Source: Chitinophagales bacterium
Lineage (GTDB): Bacteria; Bacteroidota; Bacteroidia; Chitinophagales; JANQFB01
Reading direction: 5' to 3'
Length of the DNA: 32,135 nt
Assembly (NCBI GenBank): GCA_028278085.1
Contig: JANQFB010000205.1
Location: 1 to 32,135 of the forward strand
This document shows positions 7,628-16,558 of the stretch, one piece after another (the first letter of the stretch is position 1; the number at the start of each line of letters is the position of its first letter). Below the pieces are notes generated by a model. The model did not search any database. It was not told the origin of the DNA and saw nothing but the letters and a program-made list of their open reading frames with translations. Both the position numbers and the translations under genes were made by a program.

Positions 7628-10291
7628 ATGCAAACTATCCTTATCCCGATGTTCCGAAAGTTGTTGTCTTATATTTTCTTAGCCGGCCTGGTCAGTGGTT
7701 GCGGAATATTAAAAAACACCTATGAAGAACCCATTACGGCGGTGCCTCTGGATACGGTGGAGATCGCCCCGGTAATTATTCAGCCGAAGGTTTACCGGGC
7801 AACGGAAAGAAGGGTTAACGATCTGCTTCATACCAGGCTGGAGGTAAGCTTCGATTGGGCACAGTCGCAGGTTAACGGTAAAGCCATTCTCACCCTGAAG
7901 CCTCATTTTTATCCCGTCGATAGTGTGGTATTGGATGCCAAAGGATTTAACCTGGAGCAGGTGGCCCTGTGGAGACCCGATACGCTGATCCCCCTGACTT
8001 ATCAATATGATAGCCTCCAACTGAATATCCGATTGGATACCCTTTACAACAAGCATCAGACCTATAAAATAGTGGTTCGCTATGCGGCAAAGCCGGATAA
8101 AACTGCGGAATTGCTGGAAGAGGTGGAAGAATCCGACAAGGGGCTTTATTTTATCAATCCGTTAAATGAAATTCTTAATAAACCCCGGCAGATCTGGACC
8201 CAGGGGCAAACCCAGGCCTCTTCCTGCTGGTTCCCGACCATAGATGAGCCCAATGAAAGCACCACCCAGGAAATGTATATCACCGTCGATACAAATTTTG
8301 TAACCTTATCCAACGGAGACCTGGTCTATTCTTCCCTGAATTCCGACGGTACCCGGACCGATTACTGGAAGCAGGAGGAGCCACATGCGCCTTACCTGTT
8401 CATGTTGGCCGTCGGGGAATTTTCCGTTGTACAGGATCGCTGGAGAGATATCGATGTAAATTATTACGTAGAGCCGGAATACGAATCCCATGCCATGGAT
8501 ATCTTCGGGAATACACCGGAGATGCTCGAATTCTACTCCGATCTGTTCGGTTATGATTATCCCTGGCAAAAATATGCCCAGGTAGTGGTCCAGGACTTTG
8601 TTTCCGGCGCTATGGAAAATACTTCCGCCTCCGTTCATTTTGATGGCCTGCATCAGACCAGGCGGGAGATGATCGACGGCAATAATGAAGATTATATTGC
8701 CCATGAGCTTACCCATCAATGGTTCGGTGACCTGGTAACCTGTGAATCCTGGTCGAACCTGCCCCTGAATGAATCTTTTGCCTCTTATGGCGAGTACCTT
8801 TGGATGGCCCATAAATACGGTCCCGATGAAGGCGATCTGCACCTCTACAGTGAATTAAGACGCTACCTGGCCGAAGCCAAAAGGAGCAAAAAACGCCTGA
8901 TACGCTTCGATTATGAGCACCGCGATGATATGTTCGACCGGCACAGCTATCAAAAGGGAAGCCGGGTGCTGCATGCCCTGAGGACTTATATCGGTGATGA
9001 AGCCTTTTTTGAAACGATCAAGCGCTATTTACACCGGTATCAATATAAGGCGGTGGAGATCCATCATTTAAGATTGGCTTTCGAGGAAGTTACCGGTGAA
9101 GATCTGAACTGGTTTTTCGATCAATGGTTTTTAAATGCCGGGCATCCGGAACTGGAGGTAAGCTACCAGTACATCGATTCTGCCGGCCGCCTCGATGTTA
9201 AGATCGTCCAGATCATGGAAAGTCCTACCGATCTGTTATTCCGCCTCCCCTTAGCCATAGACATTTATGCCGGGAATAACATAGTCCGCCACCAGGTTTG
9301 GGTGGAAAAAATGGAGGAGACCTATTCCTTCAAAGTCGCTGATCCGCCGGATCTTGTCAATGTCGATGGGCAAAAAGCCCTGCTGGGGGTTATCCACGAT
9401 CAAAAACCGACCGAAGCCTATATATTCCAATATGAACACGCGCCCTTGTTTTTAGACAAGCTTGAAGCCGTTAATCACTTTGGAAAGGTCCAGCAGGAAA
9501 GTGATCCGGCGAAACAAAGCTTGTTGCGGGCCATCGGCGATCCATTTTGGTTTATCCGGCGGCAAGCGATCCGTAAGGTCGATGAAAGCGACAGCCTGAT
9601 CCGTGAGCAGTTGATCAGGGACCTTATCGATATCGCCCGGAATGACGATCATCCTAAGGTGAGAGTAGCAGCCATCCAAAAGCTGAAAAAGATCGAGGAT
9701 CCCGGCATGTTATCCCTCTTCCTGGAAATGGTCGAGGATAGTTCTTATTTGGTGGGCTCAAATGCCTTGAAGGCTATCCTGACATTAGACCGGGATGAAG
9801 CTTTCCGGCTGGCCCTTGAACAGGAAAACAGCAAGGGGAAAAGAGTATTACTGGCCATTGCCGAAGTCTATGCCGAAATGGGTAACCTGGATCAGCACAA
9901 ATTTTTCGAAAAACATTTGATCCATGCAGGCGGCTCCTCGCTGTACGGGATGATCAATCCTTATACCAATTATCTGTTGAAAATGGAGAAGGATACCACG
10001 GTCCTGAACCGTGGGATACAGAATTTAAAGCATATCGCTATCCATGGGAATGAATGGTGGATCAGGTATACGGCGATGAACAGTATCGTCGATATTAAAG
10101 ATCATTTCAAGGAAATGCAACGGACAATATCCGATAATATGTCTCAAACCAATTCCAACCCCGATTATACACAGGATAAGCGAAAACTGGATAATACCAA
10201 TAATCAGATCCAGTATATCGAAGGGATTATCGCCGACATCAAAGAGCAGGAAACCAACGATAACCTGATCCGGATCTATAACAGGCCCTAA
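7628..10291 (+). CDS. M1 family metallopeptidase (aminopeptidase N-like) lipoprotein with HEAT-repeat-like C-terminus
   Basis: GAMEN motif (SGAMENTSASVHFD) and HEXXH-X18-E (HELTHQWFGDLVTCESWSNLPLNESFASY). Lipobox-like LAGLVSGC at the N-terminus. Helical repeat tail. The ORF-track start at 7622 is TTG; ATG is at 7628 (or 7649). Confidence 0.93.
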   Translation: MQTILIPMFRKLLSYIFLAGLVSGCGILKNTYEEPITAVPLDTVEIAPVIIQPKVYRATERRVNDLLHTRLEVSFDWAQSQVNGKAILTLKPHFYPVDSVVLDAKGFNLEQVALWRPDTLIPLTYQYDSLQLNIRLDTLYNKHQTYKIVVRYAAKPDKTAELLEEVEESDKGLYFINPLNEILNKPRQIWTQGQTQASSCWFPTIDEPNESTTQEMYITVDTNFVTLSNGDLVYSSLNSDGTRTDYWKQEEPHAPYLFMLAVGEFSVVQDRWRDIDVNYYVEPEYESHAMDIFGNTPEMLEFYSDLFGYDYPWQKYAQVVVQDFVSGAMENTSASVHFDGLHQTRREMIDGNNEDYIAHELTHQWFGDLVTCESWSNLPLNESFASYGEYLWMAHKYGPDEGDLHLYSELRRYLAEAKRSKKRLIRFDYEHRDDMFDRHSYQKGSRVLHALRTYIGDEAFFETIKRYLHRYQYKAVEIHHLRLAFEEVTGEDLNWFFDQWFLNAGHPELEVSYQYIDSAGRLDVKIVQIMESPTDLLFRLPLAIDIYAGNNIVRHQVWVEKMEETYSFKVADPPDLVNVDGQKALLGVIHDQKPTEAYIFQYEHAPLFLDKLEAVNHFGKVQQESDPAKQSLLRAIGDPFWFIRRQAIRKVDESDSLIREQLIRDLIDIARNDDHPKVRVAAIQKLKKIEDPGMLSLFLEMVEDSSYLVGSNALKAILTLDRDEAFRLALEQENSKGKRVLLAIAEVYAEMGNLDQHKFFEKHLIHAGGSSLYGMINPYTNYLLKMEKDTTVLNRGIQNLKHIAIHGNEWWIRYTAMNSIVDIKDHFKEMQRTISDNMSQTNSNPDYTQDKRKLDNTNNQIQYIEGIIADIKEQETNDNLIRIYNRP

Positions 10292-11817
10292 TCTACGGCT
10301 TGGATGATCAACTTTTCCCGGACCAGCAGCTCCCCTTTATCTCCTGCGATGTCCACCAAATACAAACCCTTTGGAAAACCAAGGATGCTGATGGGTTGAT
10401 TAGCCGCAACCTGCTCTTCCCTGATCAGTTGACCCATGCTGTTCCGGATCCTGATCCAAAGCGGTTGATCGCTTTGATGGCGGACGTAAACACCGGTTTG
10501 TGCGGGATTGGGGAATAACTGAATTCGTGCACCCGGAACCTGGCCGGCAATACCGACGAACACGATCGATAGCTCCATCGTTGTATCATCATTGCTGATG
10601 GGGTTGGAGGCCGTAAGCTTCACCGCATAGGTATCGGCTACACTGTAAGTATGAGAAGGTTCAAAATCGTTGGAAGTGTTCCCATCCCCGAAATCCCAAA
10701 CATAGTCGGAGGCGTTGACAGACGTATTCATGAAATCCACCATGGAATCGTTCACCATCGTAAATGAAAATTCAGCCTGTGCTAAGCCGAAAACGTGGAT
10801 GTAATCCGTTTTGACCAGGGTATCGGATCCGGAGGAATTCGAAACGATCAGCGTGACGGCGTAGTCGCCGGCTGCTGCATAGGAATGCTCGGGCTCGATT
10901 TCCGTGCTGGTATTACCGTCACCAAAATCCCAATGCCAGTTGGTAGCGCCGGCAGATAAGTTCACAAAGGAAACCGGTTCATCGATGGCCACATCATTGA
11001 CCGTCGCAAAGAAATCGGATTTGGGTTTCGGCGCTTTGTCGGCCATGAAATCGACATCGACAATTTCATAATTGCCATCCATTACCACCGTCGCTACCGG
11101 GTATCTCACGGTATCCGATACGAAATAATAAGTATGGGTCGTATCGCTGCTGATCGGTATTTCCGTAACGGGTATGCCACCGACTAATACGGCTGCCGTA
11201 TCGAAGGTCACGCTATGTTCATGTATCCTCAGCACCTCGAAGGTATCGGTACCTACATAAAAGGTCCCCCAGGCATCGATCGTGTCCACTTTGGTGGTGT
11301 GGCGCTTATAAAGCGTATCCACAAAGTCCCCGGGGTTATCGGCGATCAATTTCTCATAATAGGCATAATCATTGATGATCGCCCCATAGGTTACCGGGGC
11401 TGGGAACACCAGTTCTTTGGGATTGGGAGCTGTTCGCAAGAAATCCAGGCCTAGTAATGACAGGTCGATCGCTATGCCGTCCACAAAAATACCGGAAGGA
11501 GAATGGGAAAAGTAAAAGTAGATCCGGGCTTCACTGTCCCACTGGGCCATATCGGCTGTTGGGAAATCAGTACCGAAGGGCGTGAGCAGGGGATCGATAA
11601 ATGCAACCGTGTCATGATGGTCGATGACCAGGTTACGGAAGTCCCATATCTGTGCGTTGGCGCTGGCCATCCCCAGGTCAACGCTGTCCGTGTCCGAATC
11701 GGCTACGGAAAAAACATCTCCCATAATGGGCAGGTCGCTGTTTTGTATCGTGATCTGTGCTTGTACCGAAAGGCACGCTAATAATAAGAGGGTTATCAAT
11801 TCGAATCTGTACTTCAT
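10288..11817 (-). CDS. PKD domain-containing T9SS type A sorting domain protein
   Basis: Two PKD domains (WHWDFGDGNTSTEIEPEHSYAAAGDYAVTL; YVWDFGDGNTSNDFEPSHTYSVADTYAVKL). C-terminal IQLFPNPAQTGVYV...GFPKGLYLVDI. Likely start MKYRFELITLLLLACLSVQAQ (signal peptide) at 11817 rather than the track start 11874. Confidence 0.88.
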   Translation of the reverse strand: MKYRFELITLLLLACLSVQAQITIQNSDLPIMGDVFSVADSDTDSVDLGMASANAQIWDFRNLVIDHHDTVAFIDPLLTPFGTDFPTADMAQWDSEARIYFYFSHSPSGIFVDGIAIDLSLLGLDFLRTAPNPKELVFPAPVTYGAIINDYAYYEKLIADNPGDFVDTLYKRHTTKVDTIDAWGTFYVGTDTFEVLRIHEHSVTFDTAAVLVGGIPVTEIPISSDTTHTYYFVSDTVRYPVATVVMDGNYEIVDVDFMADKAPKPKSDFFATVNDVAIDEPVSFVNLSAGATNWHWDFGDGNTSTEIEPEHSYAAAGDYAVTLIVSNSSGSDTLVKTDYIHVFGLAQAEFSFTMVNDSMVDFMNTSVNASDYVWDFGDGNTSNDFEPSHTYSVADTYAVKLTASNPISNDDTTMELSIVFVGIAGQVPGARIQLFPNPAQTGVYVRHQSDQPLWIRIRNSMGQLIREEQVAANQPISILGFPKGLYLVDIAGDKGELLVREKLIIQAVD

Positions 11818-11855
11818 AACTGTAGGCTTTTGATCATTCATTCCGGGAACAGCAA

Positions 11856-11921
11856 TTTGTGTCAAAATTGACATAATATTGACGTAGAATTGCCGTAAAA
11901 TTGCGTCATTTTTGCTTATTG
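11856..11921. repeat. phased 11-bp tandem array (four strong units plus two degenerate flanking units), possible operator/iteron array
   Basis: TTTGTGTCAAA|ATTGACATAAT|ATTGACGTAGA|ATTGCCGTAAA|ATTGCGTCATT|TTTGCTTATTG read directly from the sequence, contiguous with no spacer. An embedded palindrome TGTCAA-AA-TTGACA lies at 11860-11873. Confidence 0.7.
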
Positions 11922-11999
11922 AAAAAAACTGTGAACTTTGTGAAGTGTGCTTGTTGGGCTAAAATTAAACATTTTAAGCACATTTAACAAGCCGATAGC

Positions 12000-13835
12000 C
12001 TAAAATGCCTGGAGCTCCACTAATTTCTTATAGACGCCTTTTTTAGCCATCAGACCGCTGTGGGTGCCTCTTTCGGTTATTTTGCCGTTTTGCAGCACAA
12101 TGATCTCATCCGCGTGCTGGATGGTAGACAAACGGTGCGCAATGACGATGGAGGTGCGGTTTTTCATCAGGTTTAACAGCGCATCCTGGACCATTTTTTC
12201 CGAGGCGGCATCGAGGGAAGATGTGGCTTCGTCGAGGATCAGGATAGGCGGATTTTTCAGCACGGCCCGCGCGATCGTAAGCCGTTGACGCTGCCCGCCG
12301 CTCAGCTTGCTGCCTTGTTCCCCGATATTGGTCTGGTAGCCGTTTTCGAGTTGAGCGATAAATTCATGAGCATTGGCTACCTTAGCCGCCCGGATAATAT
12401 CCTCCTCTTTGGCATCCGGCATGCCGAAGGCGATATTATTCATCACCGTATCGTTAAACAATATGGATTCCTGGGTTACATATCCCAATTGTTTCCGGAG
12501 ATCATTCAGCTTCACATCCTTGATCTTTTTACCATCGATCAGGATCTCTCCTTCATTGGTATCATAAAATCTGCAAACCAGGTCGACCAGGGTGCTTTTG
12601 CCGGCGCCGGAAGGGCCGAAAAGGGCGATCATTTTACCTTTGGGAATGGTCAGGTTCACATGGTCCAGTACCACTTCCTGTTCATAGGAGAAAGTGACAT
12701 TTTTAAATTCGATCTCCGATTCAAAAGAAGGCAGGGGTTCCGGCTTTTCTTTTTCTTTGATCTTAATATCTTCCTGGAGAATACTGTTGATCCGGTCGAA
12801 AGAAGCCATCCCTTTCTGGATCAGGTAAAAGGCTTTGGAAAAGGTTTTCGCCGGAGGGATCAATTGTGAGAAGATCAGCATAAAGCCAATGAAGGTCTGC
12901 GGTTTCAACTGGGCGTCGCCGATGCTGGTCGGGTCGACATTCAGGACGATCCTTGCACCGTACCACAATACGATAACCACTACGGAAATAGCCAGGAACT
13001 CGGTCAGCGGGGAAGATAGTTCTCTTCTCCGCAGCATATTGTTCATGATATTGAAATGATCGTTGTTGATCTGCCCGAATTTCCGCACCTGTATCTTTTC
13101 GGCAATAAAGGCTTTGATGATCTTGAAACCGGAAATGGTTTCTTCCATAAATGACGATAGTTCCCCCAGCTTGGATTGCGCCTTAGCCGATTCGCGCTTC
13201 AGGCTTTTGGCAATTTGGCCGATCACCAGGCCGGTCAGCGGGAGCATCACCAATACAAAAAGCGTCAATTGGGGGCTGATGAAAAACATGGCCCATAAAT
13301 AGGCAATAATGGTCAGCGGTTCTTTGAACAATACTTCAAGGGTACTCATAATGCTCCATTCGATCTCCTGGACGTCGGAGGTCATCCGCATGATGATATC
13401 CCCTTTGCGGGCCTCCGAAAAGTAAGACAGCGGGAGTGTGGTGATCTTGCCATACATGCCGTAGCGAATATCCCTGACCACGCCGTTCCTGATGGGCGAG
13501 AGGCAAAATAATGCCAGGTACCGGAAGAGGTTTTTGATGAAAAAAACGACGATCACCACCAGGCATATAAACACCAGGGCATTGATGGATCCGTAGATCA
13601 ATATGATCTGTGATAAGCGGAAATTGAAATATTTGATCATGCTTTCGATGGAAAACGTCAGTTTCGGCTCCGTCAGTACCAGCTCCTGGGTACCGAACAG
13701 CAGGCTCAGGAAAGGGATCACCATGGAAAGAGATACCAGGGAGAACAGGATCGTGATGAGATTGAATAAAAGATTCAACAGGGCATAGCCTTTGTATCCC
13801 TTTACATGCGCGATTATAGCCCAAAAACTTTTCAT
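12000..13835 (-). CDS. ABC transporter ATP-binding protein/permease (MsbA-like lipid/multidrug exporter)
   Basis: Six-TM exporter domain followed by an NBD with Walker A (GPSGAGKS), signature LSGGQRQR, Walker B (ILILDEATSSLD) and H-loop. Likely start MKSFWAIIAHVKGYKGY at 13835; the ORF-track extension to 14066 overlaps rbfA and is not needed. Confidence 0.93.
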   Translation of the reverse strand: MKSFWAIIAHVKGYKGYALLNLLFNLITILFSLVSLSMVIPFLSLLFGTQELVLTEPKLTFSIESMIKYFNFRLSQIILIYGSINALVFICLVVIVVFFIKNLFRYLALFCLSPIRNGVVRDIRYGMYGKITTLPLSYFSEARKGDIIMRMTSDVQEIEWSIMSTLEVLFKEPLTIIAYLWAMFFISPQLTLFVLVMLPLTGLVIGQIAKSLKRESAKAQSKLGELSSFMEETISGFKIIKAFIAEKIQVRKFGQINNDHFNIMNNMLRRRELSSPLTEFLAISVVVIVLWYGARIVLNVDPTSIGDAQLKPQTFIGFMLIFSQLIPPAKTFSKAFYLIQKGMASFDRINSILQEDIKIKEKEKPEPLPSFESEIEFKNVTFSYEQEVVLDHVNLTIPKGKMIALFGPSGAGKSTLVDLVCRFYDTNEGEILIDGKKIKDVKLNDLRKQLGYVTQESILFNDTVMNNIAFGMPDAKEEDIIRAAKVANAHEFIAQLENGYQTNIGEQGSKLSGGQRQRLTIARAVLKNPPILILDEATSSLDAASEKMVQDALLNLMKNRTSIVIAHRLSTIQHADEIIVLQNGKITERGTHSGLMAKKGVYKKLVELQAF

Positions 13836-13845
13836 GTGATCGAAA

Positions 13846-13853
13846 CAAAGATA
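13846..13853 (-). promoter_or_regulatory. candidate Bacteroidota -7 promoter element TATCTTTG (TAnnTTTG) upstream of the ABC exporter
   Basis: The reverse complement of caaagata is TATCTTTG, 10 nt upstream of the ATG. No -33 TTG at 19-20 nt spacing. Confidence 0.3.
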
Positions 13854-13956
13854 TTCATTTAGTTTTGTTATTTTTAGCAATAGCCTGTTGACCCGGTTTT
13901 GAATCATCCCCGGACCTCCGGAGGATCCCATTAATAGCCGGTTAAAATCAATAGTT

Positions 13957-14310
13957 TTGGAATCGAAACGACAACAACAGATCTCCCGGTTGCTGCAACA
14001 AGAATTAAATGCCATCATCACCAGGCATGGCCGGGAATTATTTCCGGATGCGTTTATCACGATCACCGGTATTAAAGTCAGCCCGGATGTATCGGATGCC
14101 AGGGTATATCTGAGCGTTTATAAACGGGATGATAAGGCATCCGTCATCAACATCCTTACCCATAATGTAAAAGCGATCAGAAAAGAGCTGGGCGACCGGA
14201 TCCGGTATAAGGTCAGGAGGATCCCGGCGCTTCAATTCTTCCTGGACGAATCCCTGGATAACGTTTATAAAATGGAGCAGATCTTCAAAGACCTGGACAA
14301 ACCTTCCTAA
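13957..14310 (+). CDS. rbfA: 30S ribosome-binding factor RbfA
   Basis: 117 aa: ESKRQQQISRLLQQELNAIITRHG...ITITGIKVSPDVSDARVYLSVY...RKELGDRIRYKVRRIPALQFFLDESLDNVYKMEQIF, typical RbfA. The start appears to be TTG. Confidence 0.92.
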   Translation: MESKRQQQISRLLQQELNAIITRHGRELFPDAFITITGIKVSPDVSDARVYLSVYKRDDKASVINILTHNVKAIRKELGDRIRYKVRRIPALQFFLDESLDNVYKMEQIFKDLDKPS

Positions 14311-14325
14311 TACGCAGCCGATCCG

Positions 14326-15555
14326 ATGTCTTTTGCCTTCGATATTGCCAGGCGCTACCTGGTATCTAAAAAATCCACCAATGCGATCAATATCATTTCC
14401 GGGGTATCGGTATTGGCGATAGGCATCATTACCGCAGCCATGGTGATCGGCTTGTCTGTGTTCAATGGATTCGAACACCTGGTTATTTCCCTGTACAATT
14501 CCTTTTATCCGGATATGATGATAACCGTCAAAGAAGGTAAGTCCTTTACACCGGATACTCAAAAGCTCCGGTCCATTGAGGAGCTGGCAGGAATAGATGC
14601 TTTTTCGCTGGTGGTGGAAGAGAATGCCCTGTTAAAATACGGTGATCAGCAATACCTGGCAACGATCAAAGGAGTCGATCCGCAATACCGGAAAGTTACC
14701 GGTGTGGATAGTATGCTGGTCAGGGGTGATTTTCTGTTGACGGATCAGGGTATAGATCACGCGGTGATTGGCGCCGGCGTCGAAGCCAACCTGGGCGTGA
14801 ACCTGGGGGATGAGTTTTCCGGTATCCAGGTATTCCTTCCCAAACGCGGCTCCAAAACCGTTCTCCGACCCGACCAGGCTTTTAACCGGAAAACGATCTA
14901 TCCGAAAGGCGTTTTTGCCATTCAACAAGAGTTCGACCTGAAGTATATGCTGACACCGATCGGCTTTGCCCGGTCGCTGCTGAATTATACCGACGAGGTA
15001 ACGGCCATTGAGCTGAAGCTTGGATCGGATGCGGACCATGACCGCATTCAAGAGCAGTTGCAGGCCATTATGGGGCCGGGCTTCCATGTTAAGAACAGGT
15101 ATGAGCAAAATGAGTTTTTGTATAAGATCATGCGCATGGAAAAGTGGGCCATGTTCCTGATATTATTCTTCATCCTCTTTATCGCCGCTTTCAATATTAT
15201 CGGTAGCCTGTCGATGCTGGTGATTGAAAAAAAGAAAGATATAGCGATCCTCAAAACCATGGGGGCCACTAAGGCGTTGGTCACGAAGATCTTTCTCCTG
15301 CAATCGATGATGATGGCCTTGATCGGCACGGGTTCCGGCTTTCTCTTGGGCGCGGGTATCTGTTTTGCCCAGCAAACCCTCGAGCTGATCAAATTACAAG
15401 GAACCGGGACTTTTGTAATAACCGCCTATCCCGTTAAAATGGAAGTCTTTGATTTTATGCTGATCCTGCTCACCGTGATCCTGATCGTTATGCTGGCCGC
15501 CTGGTACCCCTCCAAAAGAGCGGGAGAACAGTTGACCTTTGTCAGGGAAGCATAG
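14326..15555 (+). CDS. FtsX-like ABC transporter permease (LolC/LolE-type)
   Basis: 409 aa with N-terminal TM (FDIARRYLVSKKSTNAINIISGVSVLAIGIITAAMVIGLSVFNGFEHL), a periplasmic domain and a three-TM FtsX-like C-terminus (VIEKKKDIAILKTMGATKALVTKIFLLQSMMMALIGTGSGFLLG). 15 nt downstream of rbfA. Confidence 0.92.
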   Translation: MSFAFDIARRYLVSKKSTNAINIISGVSVLAIGIITAAMVIGLSVFNGFEHLVISLYNSFYPDMMITVKEGKSFTPDTQKLRSIEELAGIDAFSLVVEENALLKYGDQQYLATIKGVDPQYRKVTGVDSMLVRGDFLLTDQGIDHAVIGAGVEANLGVNLGDEFSGIQVFLPKRGSKTVLRPDQAFNRKTIYPKGVFAIQQEFDLKYMLTPIGFARSLLNYTDEVTAIELKLGSDADHDRIQEQLQAIMGPGFHVKNRYEQNEFLYKIMRMEKWAMFLILFFILFIAAFNIIGSLSMLVIEKKKDIAILKTMGATKALVTKIFLLQSMMMALIGTGSGFLLGAGICFAQQTLELIKLQGTGTFVITAYPVKMEVFDFMLILLTVILIVMLAAWYPSKRAGEQLTFVREA

Positions 15556-16540
15556 CCGCCCGGGGCTGATGTTCGAGAAAGATCTGGCAGGTTTCCATCA
15601 GGGTTTGCTGGATGGGTATAAACTCCACATCCAGCGCATTTTTGATCTTTTTATTGTCGTAGAAGAACTTTTTAGCCGTAAACAGGGAGGTTTCCCGGGT
15701 AATGATCGGCTCGCTGCCTTTAAGCCAGGATCTTACTTTTTCGAGCCGCCAGGCGATAGCCTTGATCAATCCGGTGGCTTCTTTGGAAGGTCTTTTCCTT
15801 TTTAAATGATCGGCGATAGCATTGAGCATTTCCCGGTAGCTCAGGTTATCTCCCGACAGGATGAACCGTTCATTTTTGATCGGGCTTTCCATCAGTTGTA
15901 TCATAATGCTGGCCACATCCCTGACGTCGACAAAACCATTGATACCGCTGGCATAGAAAGATAGACCGTTCCAGACCATTTGCAGGAGATGAGGCGTTCC
16001 TTTCGACCAGTCGCCGGCGCCCAGGATAACGGCCGGGTTGATGATCACCGCATCCAGGCCTTCGGCGATCCCCCGCCAGATCTCCTGTTCTGACCGGAAC
16101 TTACTTTGGGCATACTGGGAGTTGAACTTACTGTCTTTCCAGGGGGTGAGCTCGCTGATCTTTTCATTATTGCTTTTCCGGCCCAGGGCGGATATGGAGC
16201 TGACATGCAGCAGTTTTTGGATGCCGTTGTCCAGCGCGGCATTCACCACATTGGCCGTACCTTCGACATTTACCTTGAAAAGCTGTTCCTTCATCCGGGG
16301 ATTAAAGGATACCATGGCCGCACAGTGATAAACCTGGTCGACGCCTTGCATCGCTTCATCCAAGAGGCTAACATCCAGGATGTCTCCTTCGACCCACTCG
16401 ACCTTACGGAAACGGGGGTCCTTCAGCAGGTCCATATTGCTGTGGCGCCGTTTCAAAGCCCTGACCGGCAGATCTCTTTCCAGCAGATACCGTAATAGAT
16501 AACTACCCAGGAATCCATTGCCTCCGGTAACTAAGATCAT
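15542..16540 (-). CDS. NAD(P)-dependent epimerase/dehydratase (extended SDR family)
   Basis: MILVTGGNGFLGSYLLRYLLERDLPVRALKR Rossmann motif; YHCAAMVSFNP; SSISALG...YAQSKFRSEQ (YxxxK). Confidence 0.9.
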   Translation of the reverse strand: MILVTGGNGFLGSYLLRYLLERDLPVRALKRRHSNMDLLKDPRFRKVEWVEGDILDVSLLDEAMQGVDQVYHCAAMVSFNPRMKEQLFKVNVEGTANVVNAALDNGIQKLLHVSSISALGRKSNNEKISELTPWKDSKFNSQYAQSKFRSEQEIWRGIAEGLDAVIINPAVILGAGDWSKGTPHLLQMVWNGLSFYASGINGFVDVRDVASIMIQLMESPIKNERFILSGDNLSYREMLNAIADHLKRKRPSKEATGLIKAIAWRLEKVRSWLKGSEPIITRETSLFTAKKFFYDNKKIKNALDVEFIPIQQTLMETCQIFLEHQPRAAMLP

Positions 16541-16558
16541 ACCGTAAAAATAAGAAGA

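Noticed and set aside
8306-8842. 178-aa minus-strand ORF opposite the M1 peptidase
   Set aside because: Shadow ORF across the GAMEN/HEXXH region of a confidently identified gene.
12285-12869. 194-aa plus-strand ORF opposite the ABC transporter
   Set aside because: Shadow ORF over the conserved NBD region; no independent support.
13915-13924. CCTCCGGAGG 10-bp palindrome between the ABC exporter and rbfA
   Set aside because: Short GC palindrome with no T-tract or repeat elsewhere in the window; plausible by chance.
13836-14066. N-terminal extension of the ABC transporter ORF
   Set aside because: It overlaps rbfA and contains non-membrane, Cys-rich antisense sequence. The exporter starts naturally at MKSFWAIIAHVKGY.
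14038-14562. 174-aa minus-strand ORF spanning rbfA and the permease start
   Set aside because: Spans two confident plus-strand genes on the opposite strand, with no domain signal.
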